Source of the DNA: a virus
Virus record (IMG/VR): IMGVR_UViG_3300045051_000720
Coordinates: 155,465-219,464 of that record
DNA length: 64,000 nt
Strand: one strand, 5' to 3'
In this document: piece after piece, positions 21,685-29,730 of the stretch
Layout: each line of letters begins with the position of its first letter
Position numbering within the stretch: the stretch's first letter is position 1
Position numbers and translations under genes: made by a program
The notes under the pieces: model-generated
Database searches by the model: none
What the model was told of the DNA's origin: nothing
What the model saw: only the letters and a program-made list of their open reading frames with translations

Positions 21685-21992
21685 ACCCCGTCCGTCAGCG
21701 GGTCGTTGAGAACCCAACCCTGATCGTGGACACCACCACCGCCGCGATGGTGGCTTGGCTTCGCGCCGCCGGCTTCGTGGATGGCGATCTCAAGGACATC
21801 TCGGACCGCCCACCCGAGGGCGTGTACCTGCGTCGGGGCACCACCTACGTGTTTATCGCGACCTACGAAGGTCGCTTCTGCGAGGCCATCATCGAGCGAC
21901 TAGACCAACCCAAACAGCCCAAGCGGAGGGTGGTTGGTACTGGGACGATTGCGCGATCGATGGACGAGCTGGTGGTGGTCATAGGGTCTTGA
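21681..21992 (+). CDS. Hypothetical protein
   Basis: 103 residues, GTG start inferred from the GTGA overlap. Alpha/beta; AAMVAWLRAAGFVDGDLKDI. Its end lies within the dyad and promoter of the next gene. Confidence 0.65.
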   Translation: MNPVRQRVVENPTLIVDTTTAAMVAWLRAAGFVDGDLKDISDRPPEGVYLRRGTTYVFIATYEGRFCEAIIERLDQPKQPKRRVVGTGTIARSMDELVVVIGS

Positions 21993-21998
21993 CCCTAC

Positions 21999-22027
21999 TT
22001 GACAACCGCGTTCAACTCGGGTAGGGT
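21999..22027 (+). promoter_or_regulatory. Leaderless promoter for gene 22034
   Basis: TTGACA (21999-22004), 17 bp, TAGGGT (22022-22027), six bases to ATG. Dyad AGGG (21983-21986)/CCCT (21993-21996) upstream. Confidence 0.7.
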
Positions 22028-22033
22028 ACCACG

Positions 22034-22498
22034 ATGTCATCCTGCACCTGTCAATCCTGCCAAGGAGCTTGTAAGCGCAAACCCGGCTGGTTCAAGCCCG
22101 GTGAGGTTGAAGCCGTGGCCGCGTTCATGGGGTTGACGCTGCCCGAGCTGTTCGCCAAACACTTGGCGGCGGATTGGTGGGAGGATAGCGAACCTACCTT
22201 CGTGCTCTCTCCCGGCATCATCCGCTTTGGTGAGCCCCACGTGGGCACCGAGATGCCCGGCAACCCGCTGGGCCAGTGTGTGTTCTACAAGGATGGGCGC
22301 TGTTCCATCCATAAGGTCAAGCCTTTTGAGTGCCGGGCCTACCATCATGAGCTGACTCACGAACAGGTCAAAACCAACCATCGCGCGGCCTTCGAGGCTT
22401 GGGCCATGCCCGAGCACCAGAAGCAGATCGCGGACCTGTTGGGCCGCGAGCCGGTGGCTGAGTCGTACAGCATCTTTGACTCCTTCATGTGGCGATGA
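22034..22498 (+). CDS. YkgJ-like CxxCxxC metal-binding protein
   Basis: 154 residues. CTCQSCQGACKRKPGWF at the start and later GQCVFYKDGRCSIHKVKPFE with CRAYHH: this eight-Cys plan is that of the YkgJ / Fe-S-zinc cluster family (UPF0153-like). Members are thought to hold a Zn or Fe-S site; the reaction is unknown. Presence on a phage is recurrent but unexplained. Leaderless. Confidence 0.85.
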   Translation: MSSCTCQSCQGACKRKPGWFKPGEVEAVAAFMGLTLPELFAKHLAADWWEDSEPTFVLSPGIIRFGEPHVGTEMPGNPLGQCVFYKDGRCSIHKVKPFECRAYHHELTHEQVKTNHRAAFEAWAMPEHQKQIADLLGREPVAESYSIFDSFMWR

Positions 22499-22818
22499 AA
22501 CCCGAACGCCGTCACAGTCGGTCCGAGTGCAAGAAGATGGACCGCTTCCTCAAGGACCACGCGTGGGGTGGCTACTGGTACCGCCCGCACAAGCTGCGCA
22601 AGATCAGGTACACGGACGCCGACATCGCACTCCTGCTTGAGGCCCGCAATGCGGCGCAAGAGGCTGGTCGCCGTCGCATGGTGGCGCGCGGGTTGTGGCA
22701 GTACGCGCAAGCTGGTGAACTGACCCTCGAACAGGCCAAGCGGTGGGTGGCCGAGGGCAAGCGATTGCCTGACGAGGTGCTGAAGGAGCATGGGCTGGTC
22801 GGGCCTTCGTATTCATGA
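22495..22818 (+). CDS. Hypothetical basic protein
   Basis: 107 residues from ATG 22495 (ATGA). Basic start (KPERRHSRSECKK) and long helix. Unknown. Confidence 0.7.
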   Translation: MKPERRHSRSECKKMDRFLKDHAWGGYWYRPHKLRKIRYTDADIALLLEARNAAQEAGRRRMVARGLWQYAQAGELTLEQAKRWVAEGKRLPDEVLKEHGLVGPSYS

Positions 22819-23048
22819 GCCTCGCCTCTCGCCAACGTGAACTCGCCCGTCGTCTGTCCAATCCTCCGCGCAACCCTACTTCGTCCGAACGACGCCGTGG
22901 TGCTCCACCCCTCAAGCCCGAGGAGTGGGAACGGTTGCGGGCATGGCAGGTGGCCCAGCGCGCGGCTCTGTGCGGCCCATGGTTGCCGTGGCCGGATGGC
23001 GAGCTGATACCGATCCCCACACCCGATCTCTATCCCGACCCCCTATGA
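22815..23048 (+). CDS. Hypothetical basic protein
   Basis: 77 residues, ATGA-coupled. Basic and Pro-rich; SLASRQRELARRLSNPPRNP then LKPEEWERLRAWQVAQRAA. Unknown. Confidence 0.65.
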   Translation: MSLASRQRELARRLSNPPRNPTSSERRRGAPPLKPEEWERLRAWQVAQRAALCGPWLPWPDGELIPIPTPDLYPDPL

Positions 23049-23257
23049 CCACCCGTCTTCCGTGGCCAGAGGTCCAGCGCCTGTACGTGGGCCGCACCTT
23101 TCGGCGGCGCACGCCCCGGCAGGAGACTCGCTGGGTGACCGATGTCACGCTCCGCGGGGACGTGGTTTATCAGTTTGACCGGAACCGCTCATGGACCAAA
23201 ATCGCGCCACAGGCTGAGTGGCTAGACTGGGTCGCCAAGGCCAAGGAGATCGCATGA
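23045..23257 (+). CDS. Hypothetical basic protein
   Basis: 70 residues, ATGA-coupled. Beta-rich with many Arg and Trp; the pattern W..V..LYVGRTFRRRT suggests a small barrel. Unknown. Confidence 0.65.
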   Translation: MTTRLPWPEVQRLYVGRTFRRRTPRQETRWVTDVTLRGDVVYQFDRNRSWTKIAPQAEWLDWVAKAKEIA

Positions 23258-23556
23258 CCACACGACGCTCGTTCCTCGCTACCCTTGCCGCGCTGCCCGT
23301 GGCCGGGCTGGCTATCGCGCGAGCACTGGCCTCGCCACTACCCCCACCTCCGGCTAGCACCATCACGCTATTCGGCTGCACCACGCGTGCGCAAGCCAAG
23401 CGGGCCGCGCTGTGGTACCGGCAGTGTGGCTGGAAGAGCAACCCGGCGTGGGTGATGTACAACCATCTGGTCGCGACACACGGCCCAGCCGCCGTGGACC
23501 ACAAGTCCTTCGCCCGGCTGGCCGCGTACTGTGACGAACCCGTGAAGAAGATCTAG
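23254..23556 (+). CDS. Exported protein, TAT-like signal
   Basis: 100 residues. Start TTRRSFLATLAALPVAGLAIARALA has the twin-Arg pattern RRSFL and a hydrophobic stretch. The mature part has the segment FGCTTRAQAKRAALWYRQ. Probably exported folded; no known enzyme domain. Confidence 0.7.
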   Translation: MTTRRSFLATLAALPVAGLAIARALASPLPPPPASTITLFGCTTRAQAKRAALWYRQCGWKSNPAWVMYNHLVATHGPAAVDHKSFARLAAYCDEPVKKI

Positions 23557-23572
23557 AGGAAGGACCTGTCTC

Positions 23573-23815
23573 ATGACCAATTGGACTCCCTCAACCCACT
23601 GGGACCACGCCATCCCTACCTCCATTCCCGAGGTCATTGCGCTGCTCGAACGGCGCATCGAGGTCCATGCCAAGTGGCTGGACTGGTTTGAGAACGGTCC
23701 TAGCGCCGAAACCGCCCGCGCGACAGAGGAGGGAGTTGGATGCGCTGCGTCGCAACGCGCGTATATCGCCCAGTATCGGGGCGCTATCGCGGCGCTTAGG
23801 GACAACACCCTATAG
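23573..23815 (+). CDS. Hypothetical helical protein
   Basis: 80 residues; GAGGAAGGA is present about 14 bases upstream. Acidic helix and a Cys. Ends at the dyad ahead of the next promoter. Confidence 0.65.
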   Translation: MTNWTPSTHWDHAIPTSIPEVIALLERRIEVHAKWLDWFENGPSAETARATEEGVGCAASQRAYIAQYRGAIAALRDNTL

Positions 23816-23841
23816 ACACCGCGCGTTCGATCCGCTACCGT
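23813..23841 (+). promoter_or_regulatory. Leaderless promoter for gene 23848
   Basis: TAGACA (23813-23818), 17 bp, TACCGT (23836-23841), six bases to ATG. Dyad AGGG (23798-23801)/CCCT (23808-23811). Confidence 0.75.
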
Positions 23842-23847
23842 CTCGCC

Positions 23848-24114
23848 ATGACTCCACGCACCGACGCCCAAGTCTGCCGACTAACCAAGCCCCTGACCGG
23901 GTTTGCGTCCTATCCCGACACCACTGAGGTCGTGCCGGCAGAACTGGCTCGTGAACTGGAGCGGCGTTTGACCACCCTTGGCGGCATCCAAACCCTCTGC
24001 TCAGAAGCCGCCCGCGCGTTACGTCAGATCAAGGACCTCGCCAATGTCAACGAGCACACGCGCCAGATGCTGGTCAGCATTGGCAACAACCTCAACGAAG
24101 CATCACGTCGATGA
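23848..24114 (+). CDS. Hypothetical helical protein
   Basis: 88 residues, leaderless. VVPAELARELERRLTTLGGIQ is a typical coiled helix of phage proteins that often start 'D.Ev.....V..d.Ar.LE'. Unknown function. Confidence 0.7.
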   Translation: MTPRTDAQVCRLTKPLTGFASYPDTTEVVPAELARELERRLTTLGGIQTLCSEAARALRQIKDLANVNEHTRQMLVSIGNNLNEASRR

Positions 24115-24455
24115 ACCCCCTCTCCTACGACGATCTACTCGCCGCCAACCGCGCGGCCAATGCTCTGATCTCCCAACAGGCCGATGAGATGGCCGCGCTC
24201 CAAGCTCGCCTAGACCAGATCGCCGCCGCCCTAAGCCACCCTGAGGCCACCCATGCCGAGGTGCTGGAGGACATCGCCATCCTCAGGCAGCTCATGTGCG
24301 CTGGGCGCGACCTAGAGGACACCGTAAAACGGTATCTCGAACGGCGCGACGCTGGCTACCCAAAGGTCGCTGAGGAGTACGTGCAGGGTATGCGGCGGGA
24401 CGTGACCAAGTGGGAAGGGGTCAACCGCCGGGACCCAGCGTTCATCTCGTCATGA
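24111..24455 (+). CDS. Hypothetical coiled-coil protein
   Basis: 114 residues, ATGA-coupled. Long coiled coil over the first 90 residues. Unknown. Confidence 0.7.
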   Translation: MNPLSYDDLLAANRAANALISQQADEMAALQARLDQIAAALSHPEATHAEVLEDIAILRQLMCAGRDLEDTVKRYLERRDAGYPKVAEEYVQGMRRDVTKWEGVNRRDPAFISS

Positions 24456-24745
24456 GTATCCGGCCTTCCCCTCTCGCTCTTGACATCGCGCGTCATTTGG
24501 TCGGTGAGTGGTCAATCGGCCTCGTGTGGCGTGACGACGATAAGACCGACATTGGGTTCGCGACCGAAGAGGAGATCGCCGCCGCGATTGACACCATCCT
24601 CCTCCCCCGCCTCGCCGCGCACGCTGATGCCATCGAGGACGCCCTGAACGGGTCTGTCGATTCCCGCCCCTATCCTGACGGTCCCAATCTGGACCGCGAC
24701 ACCCGCGCCGCGCTGCGCAAGAGCCTTGAGGAGTTGAAACCATGA
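24452..24745 (+). CDS. Hypothetical protein
   Basis: 97 residues, ATGA-coupled. Acidic; EEEIAAAIDTILLPRLAAHADAIEDAL helices. Unknown. Confidence 0.65.
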   Translation: MSIRPSPLALDIARHLVGEWSIGLVWRDDDKTDIGFATEEEIAAAIDTILLPRLAAHADAIEDALNGSVDSRPYPDGPNLDRDTRAALRKSLEELKP

Positions 24746-24975
24746 CCCGTGCCGAACGCCGCGAACGCGCGCAACGCATCGTTGCCGACCTAAACGACAG
24801 CAGTGACGAGTGCCTGATGGCCCTAGACGACCTGCTCATCCTCGATCTGGAGGACGCCCTTGCCGCGCTGGTGTGGTCCTGTACTCCCACCCGCATCCCA
24901 TCCGATGTCGGGTATCCCGGCGTCAAGGCTCCCGATAAGAGAGTGCTCGAAACCGCGCGCCGCCTTCTGCCATGA
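24742..24975 (+). CDS. Hypothetical helical protein
   Basis: 77 residues, ATGA-coupled. Acidic helix-rich (DECLMALDDLLILDLEDAL). Unknown. Confidence 0.65.
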   Translation: MTRAERRERAQRIVADLNDSSDECLMALDDLLILDLEDALAALVWSCTPTRIPSDVGYPGVKAPDKRVLETARRLLP

Positions 24976-25277
24976 ACACCCCCGACCTTCCCGATGACAT
25001 CAGAGACGCCATCGACCGCGCCGCGCGTGCGGTTCGCCGCCGTCATCAACACCGCGCCGGCTATCTGGTTGACAAGGATGGTCCCTTCGTAGCCGAGCCT
25101 TCGCTCGACGACTTCGCCGAGGACATCGCCGACCAGCTCGTGATCCCACTGGCCCGGCGAGACGCGCAGGTTGAGGCTTTGCTCGCTGCCATCGAGGAGG
25201 CTATCTCGTTGAACGACAACGGGATGAGCGCGCTGGCGTGGGAGCGGCTGCGCAGTGCCATCACCACTTTGACATGA
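24972..25277 (+). CDS. Hypothetical protein
   Basis: 101 residues, ATGA-coupled. Basic first third, acidic rest. Unknown. Confidence 0.65.
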   Translation: MNTPDLPDDIRDAIDRAARAVRRRHQHRAGYLVDKDGPFVAEPSLDDFAEDIADQLVIPLARRDAQVEALLAAIEEAISLNDNGMSALAWERLRSAITTLT

Positions 25278-25576
25278 AGACCCGTTCCCGCAAAGCCCAC
25301 GCACGGTTCAACGCCTCGCTGGGGATCAAGCCTCGATTTGAAGGACTCCCGCCCGCCAAGGAGATGGGCCTCAAGCACGAGGAGTGGGTCGCGCTGATTC
25401 ACATTCGCAAACTTTACGGTGAGGTCCGTGATGGGTTGAACTACCTCACCATTGACCAGTGCGAGGCCAAGCTCGCGGAGGCCGAGTCGTGTCTCAGACT
25501 CCATTTTCCTGATTGGACCAGTCAACGTCTAGTCCAGATGTCCCAAGAGGACCTTTACGAGAGCGCGGCTGGGTGA
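25274..25576 (+). CDS. Hypothetical protein
   Basis: 100 residues, ATGA-coupled. Helical, with LKHEEWVALIHIRKLYGEV. Unknown; last gene of this operon. Confidence 0.65.
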   Translation: MKTRSRKAHARFNASLGIKPRFEGLPPAKEMGLKHEEWVALIHIRKLYGEVRDGLNYLTIDQCEAKLAEAESCLRLHFPDWTSQRLVQMSQEDLYESAAG

Positions 25577-25607
25577 TATTCCCCAGCCATATGAGGGACA
25601 CACCCTA

Positions 25608-25635
25608 TGGTGTTCCACCGCCGGTCTGCTATACT
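25608..25635 (+). promoter_or_regulatory. Leaderless promoter for gene 25643
   Basis: TGGTGT (25608-25613, weak), 16 bp, TATACT (25630-25635) with TG before, seven bases to a GTG start. The strong -10 with TGn may make up for the poor -35. Confidence 0.55.
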
Positions 25636-25642
25636 AGACACC

Positions 25643-25939
25643 GTGAATACACCTATCCTCTCAGTTACCTTGACCGCCGCGCAGGGCCGCACCCTGCTTG
25701 CCTCTCTTCCCGAGGCCCCCGAAGGCTTGACCTACATCTGCATCGGCCCCAACGTCTGGGGCTCCGCCAAGGTGGCGTCGAGCGCCGCGAAACGAGCGCG
25801 CGAGGAGGGTGGTGGCAAGGGACCCTACATCATCCATCTGGTCAACGGGGGTGCCGAGGTTGACTGCGTGAGCGGCAACCTCTACTACGCCAAGAGCACG
25901 ACTGGCCTTCAACTCGGCATCGCCCGATTCAAGCAATGA
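25643..25939 (+). CDS. Hypothetical protein
   Basis: 98 residues, GTG start fixed by the -10 seven bases before. Alpha/beta with a Gly-rich EEGGGKGPYIIHLV. Unknown. ATGA link to the next gene. Confidence 0.7.
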   Translation: MNTPILSVTLTAAQGRTLLASLPEAPEGLTYICIGPNVWGSAKVASSAAKRAREEGGGKGPYIIHLVNGGAEVDCVSGNLYYAKSTTGLQLGIARFKQ

Positions 25940-26193
25940 ACCAACCTGTCGCCAATCCCGGCTATGACGGCACCGTCAAGGTGCTGCGCGAGGCTGGGTA
26001 CCACTGCACCCGCCAGTTCCGCTGTTCCGACTCCATGCGGAAGGGCTACATCCCCTGCGAGGAGCTGATGGAGGTCTGGCTGGGACCCAAGGGCGTCCTC
26101 ATCGTGCAGAAGTGGACCAAGGGTTGCGGCGCGCAGGTCTACCTTGGCTGGGGTGCTGGTCAGACCTTTGACGAGCTGAAGGCGGCGTTATGA
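25936..26193 (+). CDS. Hypothetical Cys-containing protein
   Basis: 85 residues, ATGA-coupled. Four Cys spread along the chain (HCTRQFRCSD, IPCEEL, KGCGA). Unknown. Confidence 0.65.
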   Translation: MNQPVANPGYDGTVKVLREAGYHCTRQFRCSDSMRKGYIPCEELMEVWLGPKGVLIVQKWTKGCGAQVYLGWGAGQTFDELKAAL

Positions 26194-26420
26194 CCAAGAC
26201 CGACCGATTCGCCAAGGCGCTCCTCGAAAACGGCTTTCGTGAGTACCGCCAAGACGGTAAACGTGCGTTCGAGCGTAGCGGTAACCGTCGTCACGCGAGC
26301 TTTACCCTGCTAGGCAACGGGTGGGTTCATGTGTACACGCGCGAGTTCCCTGCCCGGGAGGGATGGGCCATATACAACTGCCGCGTCAGTGAGGCGCGCA
26401 AACTGATTGGATGGGTATGA
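26190..26420 (+). CDS. Hypothetical protein
   Basis: 76 residues, ATGA-coupled. FAKALLENGFREYRQDGKRAF then beta strands; looks like a small nucleic-acid-binding fold (HicA-like length), yet the HicA His motif is absent. Unknown. Confidence 0.65.
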   Translation: MTKTDRFAKALLENGFREYRQDGKRAFERSGNRRHASFTLLGNGWVHVYTREFPAREGWAIYNCRVSEARKLIGWV

Positions 26421-26674
26421 GCACCACCAAACGCCCCCGCGCCACGAAGCGTGTCCGCACGACGCTCGACGTACTCCATCGCCGTCGCTACGATCTGTTT
26501 GCCTTGACTACCGAGGAAAATGCCAAACTGCGCCACGCCCTCCAGCTCCACATCGATTTTCTTGACTCCCTGCCTCGGGGTTGGCTGGGTCGCACGGTCG
26601 CGGACATCGGCCTCCTCAACGACGCCTACCTTGCCTCGCGTGCGGTGGGTGTGGTCAGCCGGAAGGAACGATGA
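26417..26674 (+). CDS. Hypothetical basic protein
   Basis: 85 residues, ATGA-coupled. Basic N-terminus (TTKRPRATKRVRTTL) then helices. Unknown. Confidence 0.65.
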   Translation: MSTTKRPRATKRVRTTLDVLHRRRYDLFALTTEENAKLRHALQLHIDFLDSLPRGWLGRTVADIGLLNDAYLASRAVGVVSRKER

Positions 26675-26997
26675 GCACGCTACTCAAGCGCAAGGTCACT
26701 CGCATCACGCAGTCTTCACTCGACGGCTGCTTTGGTCCCGACCGGGGTCGGCGTATCGCCATTACTCTGGTCCCCGGCACGGATGTCATCCCCGATCTCA
26801 TCGTCCTCCGTCCCCACGGCACGCGCCGGCCCGAGTCAATCGCGGCCATCGATTGCTATGCGTACGCGATGAGGTGTCGCGTTTCCAAAGCCCAGCGCGA
26901 CAAAGCCCTCGCCAAGGCCCAAGCAATCAAGGCCCGCAAGGACGCGGCGAAGCGCGAGCGTGAGCTGGCGCGGGCGGTACGGAGGGAGCAATCATGA
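26671..26997 (+). CDS. Hypothetical basic protein
   Basis: 108 residues, ATGA-coupled. Folded first half (RGRRIAITLVPGTDVIPDLIVLR), Lys/Ala-rich helical end, likely nucleic-acid binding. Confidence 0.65.
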   Translation: MSTLLKRKVTRITQSSLDGCFGPDRGRRIAITLVPGTDVIPDLIVLRPHGTRRPESIAAIDCYAYAMRCRVSKAQRDKALAKAQAIKARKDAAKRERELARAVRREQS

Positions 26998-27341
26998 ACC
27001 GCGAGCGTATCGACCTCTGCGCCGTCTGCGTCCCGGTCATCAAGGACCGCTTCATGCACGCGGCTGACCTATTCGAGCCCTTCAAGGTGCTCATCGAGGA
27101 GCCCATCCACATCTCGGGCTACATTGCCGAGGGCAACGATACCGCGTCCTGCATCACCAAGACCCGTGCCGCGCTAGAGAAGACCGGCGACTATCGGGTC
27201 ATCGCCATCTGGTGCTTGCAGCATCCAGAGGGAGCCTATCGTGACGAGACGGTCAAGGTGGTCAGCACCGGTCACGGCTGGTGTCTATTCCACGAGCTGT
27301 TGGAGCGGTATCAGTATCCGGTTGAGGTCTCTCCCCTATAG
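26994..27341 (+). CDS. Hypothetical protein
   Basis: 115 residues, ATGA-coupled. Alpha/beta with several Cys. Ends just before TAGACA of the next promoter. Unknown. Confidence 0.7.
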   Translation: MNRERIDLCAVCVPVIKDRFMHAADLFEPFKVLIEEPIHISGYIAEGNDTASCITKTRAALEKTGDYRVIAIWCLQHPEGAYRDETVKVVSTGHGWCLFHELLERYQYPVEVSPL

Positions 27342-27367
27342 ACATCCCCATCCAACTCGTCTATCCT
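27339..27367 (+). promoter_or_regulatory. Leaderless promoter for gene 27374
   Basis: TAGACA (27339-27344, its TAG being the previous stop codon), 17 bp, TATCCT (27362-27367), six bases to ATG. Confidence 0.8.
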
Positions 27368-27373
27368 CCCACC

Positions 27374-27688
27374 ATGAACACCTTCGTCATGCTTTCCGAC
27401 TGCGTGGACCCCAGCGACCCCCAAGGTCGCACCTATCGCGAGATCAACGCCGCGAAGACACACGGCATCCCCATTGGCGCGCTTGTCGAGATCGGTCATC
27501 TCGACTATCCCTCCCCGATGGACGGCGCGCGGCTGTTTGTTGTCGCGCATAACCGTGATTGTGACGGCACTCCCCTGTATGCCCTCTGCGCGGACCCCGA
27601 GGACACAATCGTCCAGCGTAAGGGATTCGCCAACGACAAATGGCATCATGGGTACAGCGAGGACAGTCTGACGGTTATCCGACCATGA
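27374..27688 (+). CDS. Hypothetical protein
   Basis: 104 residues, leaderless. Beta-rich with GALVEIGHLDYP and ARLFVVAHNRDCDGTPLYAL, like a small barrel. Unknown. Confidence 0.75.
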   Translation: MNTFVMLSDCVDPSDPQGRTYREINAAKTHGIPIGALVEIGHLDYPSPMDGARLFVVAHNRDCDGTPLYALCADPEDTIVQRKGFANDKWHHGYSEDSLTVIRP

Positions 27689-27864
27689 CCCACCCCCTCA
27701 CCAACGCTCCTCTCTTCCGCGGCGAGCTGATCAACGGCGAACCCGCGCGGTTCTACGTGTGGGAGCCACTAGGCAACGCCCAAGAGGTCTGCCACCGATT
27801 CGATGACGAGTGCCTAGCCACGCAATGTGCGGTGAGACTCGGCACGACAGTGGAGGTCGAATGA
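27685..27864 (+). CDS. Hypothetical small protein
   Basis: 59 residues, ATGA-coupled. Unknown. Confidence 0.6.
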   Translation: MTHPLTNAPLFRGELINGEPARFYVWEPLGNAQEVCHRFDDECLATQCAVRLGTTVEVE

Positions 27865-28103
27865 GCCACACCCGCCGCGATCATCCTCCCGCCGCCGGCC
27901 TTCACGGCGACTCCGTGATGGACGAACCCCACAAGGGCATCTGGCACCGCCAAGACCACCACTACGGCGACCAGCGCAAGATGCGCGCCAAGGCCAAGGT
28001 GGCGATTCGGCGGCGTGACCGCAAGCGGTTGGGCAAGCCGACTGAGGAGTCGGGGGTGATCGAACCGGTGGCCAAGCGCACGCGATTCGGGTCCATCAAA
28101 TGA
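27861..28103 (+). CDS. Small basic, His-rich protein
   Basis: 80 residues, ATGA-coupled. His/Lys/Arg-rich middle (HKGIWHRQDHHYGDQRKMRA). Likely binds nucleic acid. Unknown. Confidence 0.65.
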   Translation: MSHTRRDHPPAAGLHGDSVMDEPHKGIWHRQDHHYGDQRKMRAKAKVAIRRRDRKRLGKPTEESGVIEPVAKRTRFGSIK

Positions 28104-28507
28104 GCTTTATCCGTTGCCTGTCCAACCCCGAGGGTCTGTACGTTTACCATGACGTATGCGGCTTCATCTCCGTCCACGGGCCTGTCAATACCCGAATCGG
28201 GTTGCGCGACTGGGGTACCCTCAAGCGAATCTACCGCGCTAACCGCATTGCCGACATGGATGGCAAACGCCTCAAGGTCACCCACGACGTGACCGTGAAC
28301 CAGCGCGGGCGAGAGGTAGACAGGAGCAAGTGGTCTCTTCGGCGCCGCGTGTCCGGCCCGCGCTGTGACCTCAAGGTCCGCATCGCCATCTTGCACAGGC
28401 GCACGTGGCACCGATTCTACCTCTGGGAGGTCACCTATCGCTACCTGATGGACAACGCCATCGCGCAGGACGATTGGGCACGTGACAAGCGCATGGTACG
28501 CATATGA
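28100..28507 (+). CDS. Hypothetical basic protein
   Basis: 135 residues, ATGA-coupled. Alpha/beta, basic; TRIGLRDWGTLKRIYRANRI. Unknown. Confidence 0.7.
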   Translation: MSFIRCLSNPEGLYVYHDVCGFISVHGPVNTRIGLRDWGTLKRIYRANRIADMDGKRLKVTHDVTVNQRGREVDRSKWSLRRRVSGPRCDLKVRIAILHRRTWHRFYLWEVTYRYLMDNAIAQDDWARDKRMVRI

Positions 28508-28932
28508 TCCTCTCCATCAGCGCGCCGTTCTGGCAGGTCGAGAAGTGGACCCACTCATGGCGCCATCGCGTGTGCCTCATTGAAGGCTTGACCTGCATCC
28601 AAGGCCAGACCCACTACAACGGGAGCACCCCTACCGCCATTGTGGTCGATGCCACCATCGCGCCGATTGTGCTGCGCCTGAACGAGCTGGGCCACACGAC
28701 CCAGTTCTCATGCAGTGGGCTGAAGGAGGATCATGACGATCCCCGCTGGGGGCACTTCGACGGGACGCATTGGGCCTATCTGGCGTTTGACCAGTGTGAT
28801 CCCACTCTCGCGCCGCGCGGGGTGGTGGTCCAAGACACCCACCATGTCCATTGGACCTTCAGCCGTCAACTCACCCATCTCCGCACGCAATGGGAAGAGC
28901 TGGCGGCGCGGTTGGGAGTGGAGCTGTTGTAG
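28504..28932 (+). CDS. Conserved phage protein with FSCSG motif
   Basis: 142 residues, ATGA-coupled. VDATIAPIVLRLNELGHTTQ followed by FSCSGL and H residues matches a common phage protein pattern ('...ia..I..LN..G..T..SCSG...DH...'), function unknown. The Cys-Ser-Gly with nearby His could be an active or metal site. Confidence 0.75.
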   Translation: MILSISAPFWQVEKWTHSWRHRVCLIEGLTCIQGQTHYNGSTPTAIVVDATIAPIVLRLNELGHTTQFSCSGLKEDHDDPRWGHFDGTHWAYLAFDQCDPTLAPRGVVVQDTHHVHWTFSRQLTHLRTQWEELAARLGVELL

Positions 28933-28946
28933 GGTAAACACCCTGC

Positions 28947-28975
28947 TTGACGGGCCACCCATCATCGAGTAACCT
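28947..28975 (+). promoter_or_regulatory. Leaderless promoter for gene 28982
   Basis: TTGACG (28947-28952), 17 bp, TAACCT (28970-28975), six bases to ATG. Perfect dyad AGGGT-AAAC-ACCCT... at 28931-28944. Confidence 0.75.
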
Positions 28976-28981
28976 ACCACC

Positions 28982-29140
28982 ATGCGCTATCACTATCTCC
29001 TCACTCTCTCCACCTTCTGCCTTGGCTGGGCCGCGATCGATGTAGTCAAGGGAACCATCAAGACATCGACCCATGGGTTCACCCTCGCCGCGCTGGCGCT
29101 GGTTGTGATCTATCTGGCGATCAAGGAGGCTCGTTCATGA
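28982..29140 (+). CDS. Small membrane protein
   Basis: 52 residues, leaderless, ATGA link to the next gene. Two spans (LLTLSTFCLGWAAIDVV and FTLAALALVVIYLAI). Unknown. Confidence 0.7.
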   Translation: MRYHYLLTLSTFCLGWAAIDVVKGTIKTSTHGFTLAALALVVIYLAIKEARS

Positions 29141-29445
29141 AAGCCATCGGCTATATCACCGTCACCATCCTCGCCATCGTCCTCTCCACCATCTGGGGCG
29201 GCTATATCCTCTCGATCCTGTGGTCGTGGTTCATGGTCAAGGCATTCGCCCTGCCCGTACTCACCACCGGCCAAGCGATTGGCGTCTCGCTGGTTGTCGG
29301 TTACTTCCATCGGGGACTGGCTACCACCAAGACCAAGGAGGAAGACTCGTTTGGTGAAACGCTTGCCCGTTCGGCGGCGATGGGGTTCGTGTTTCCCTTG
29401 GTGTTCCTCGCGATTGGGTGGGTTGTTCATGTCTGCGTTGGTTGA
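29137..29445 (+). CDS. Membrane protein, about three spans
   Basis: 102 residues, ATGA-coupled. Spans near 5-25, 40-58 and 84-101, with a charged cytoplasmic-type loop (TTKTKEEDSFGE) between the second and third. Unknown. Confidence 0.7.
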   Translation: MKAIGYITVTILAIVLSTIWGGYILSILWSWFMVKAFALPVLTTGQAIGVSLVVGYFHRGLATTKTKEEDSFGETLARSAAMGFVFPLVFLAIGWVVHVCVG

Positions 29446-29448
29446 CCC

Positions 29449-29730
29449 ATGACACCTACCTACCTCGTCTGGGTCAAAGGCCCTCGCGGAACCAAGCTGC
29501 TCCCCATCCAAGCGGGCGACCGCATCTCTTGCCGCCGCACCGTCAAGCCGCGCAATGTGCTCGGGACGGTGTTGGAGGTCAAGGGTGGTCTCCGCGTCGA
29601 ACTGGACCCCTACGACAGCAACGAGGTCAGTCTGCCGGGTGGCGAGATGACCCTCCGCCCGCGCTGGTTGGTGGGCGCATGGCGCGATGGGATTCACCTT
29701 CACGATCTGCCCGAGAACGCCTCGCGATGA
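29449..29730 (+). CDS. Hypothetical protein
   Basis: 93 residues. Beta-rich (LVWVKGPRGTKLLPIQAGDR), SH3-like look. Unknown. Confidence 0.65.
   Translation: MTPTYLVWVKGPRGTKLLPIQAGDRISCRRTVKPRNVLGTVLEVKGGLRVELDPYDSNEVSLPGGEMTLRPRWLVGAWRDGIHLHDLPENASR

Noticed and set aside
22246-22257. Second parS-like site (CCCCACGTGGGC)
   Set aside because: Only the central CACGTG matches; the flanks differ from the ParB consensus and it lies inside a gene.
26190-26420. HicA-type toxin
   Set aside because: Length and basic charge fit, but the catalytic His-in-strand motif (G.H..) of HicA is not present and no HicB partner follows.
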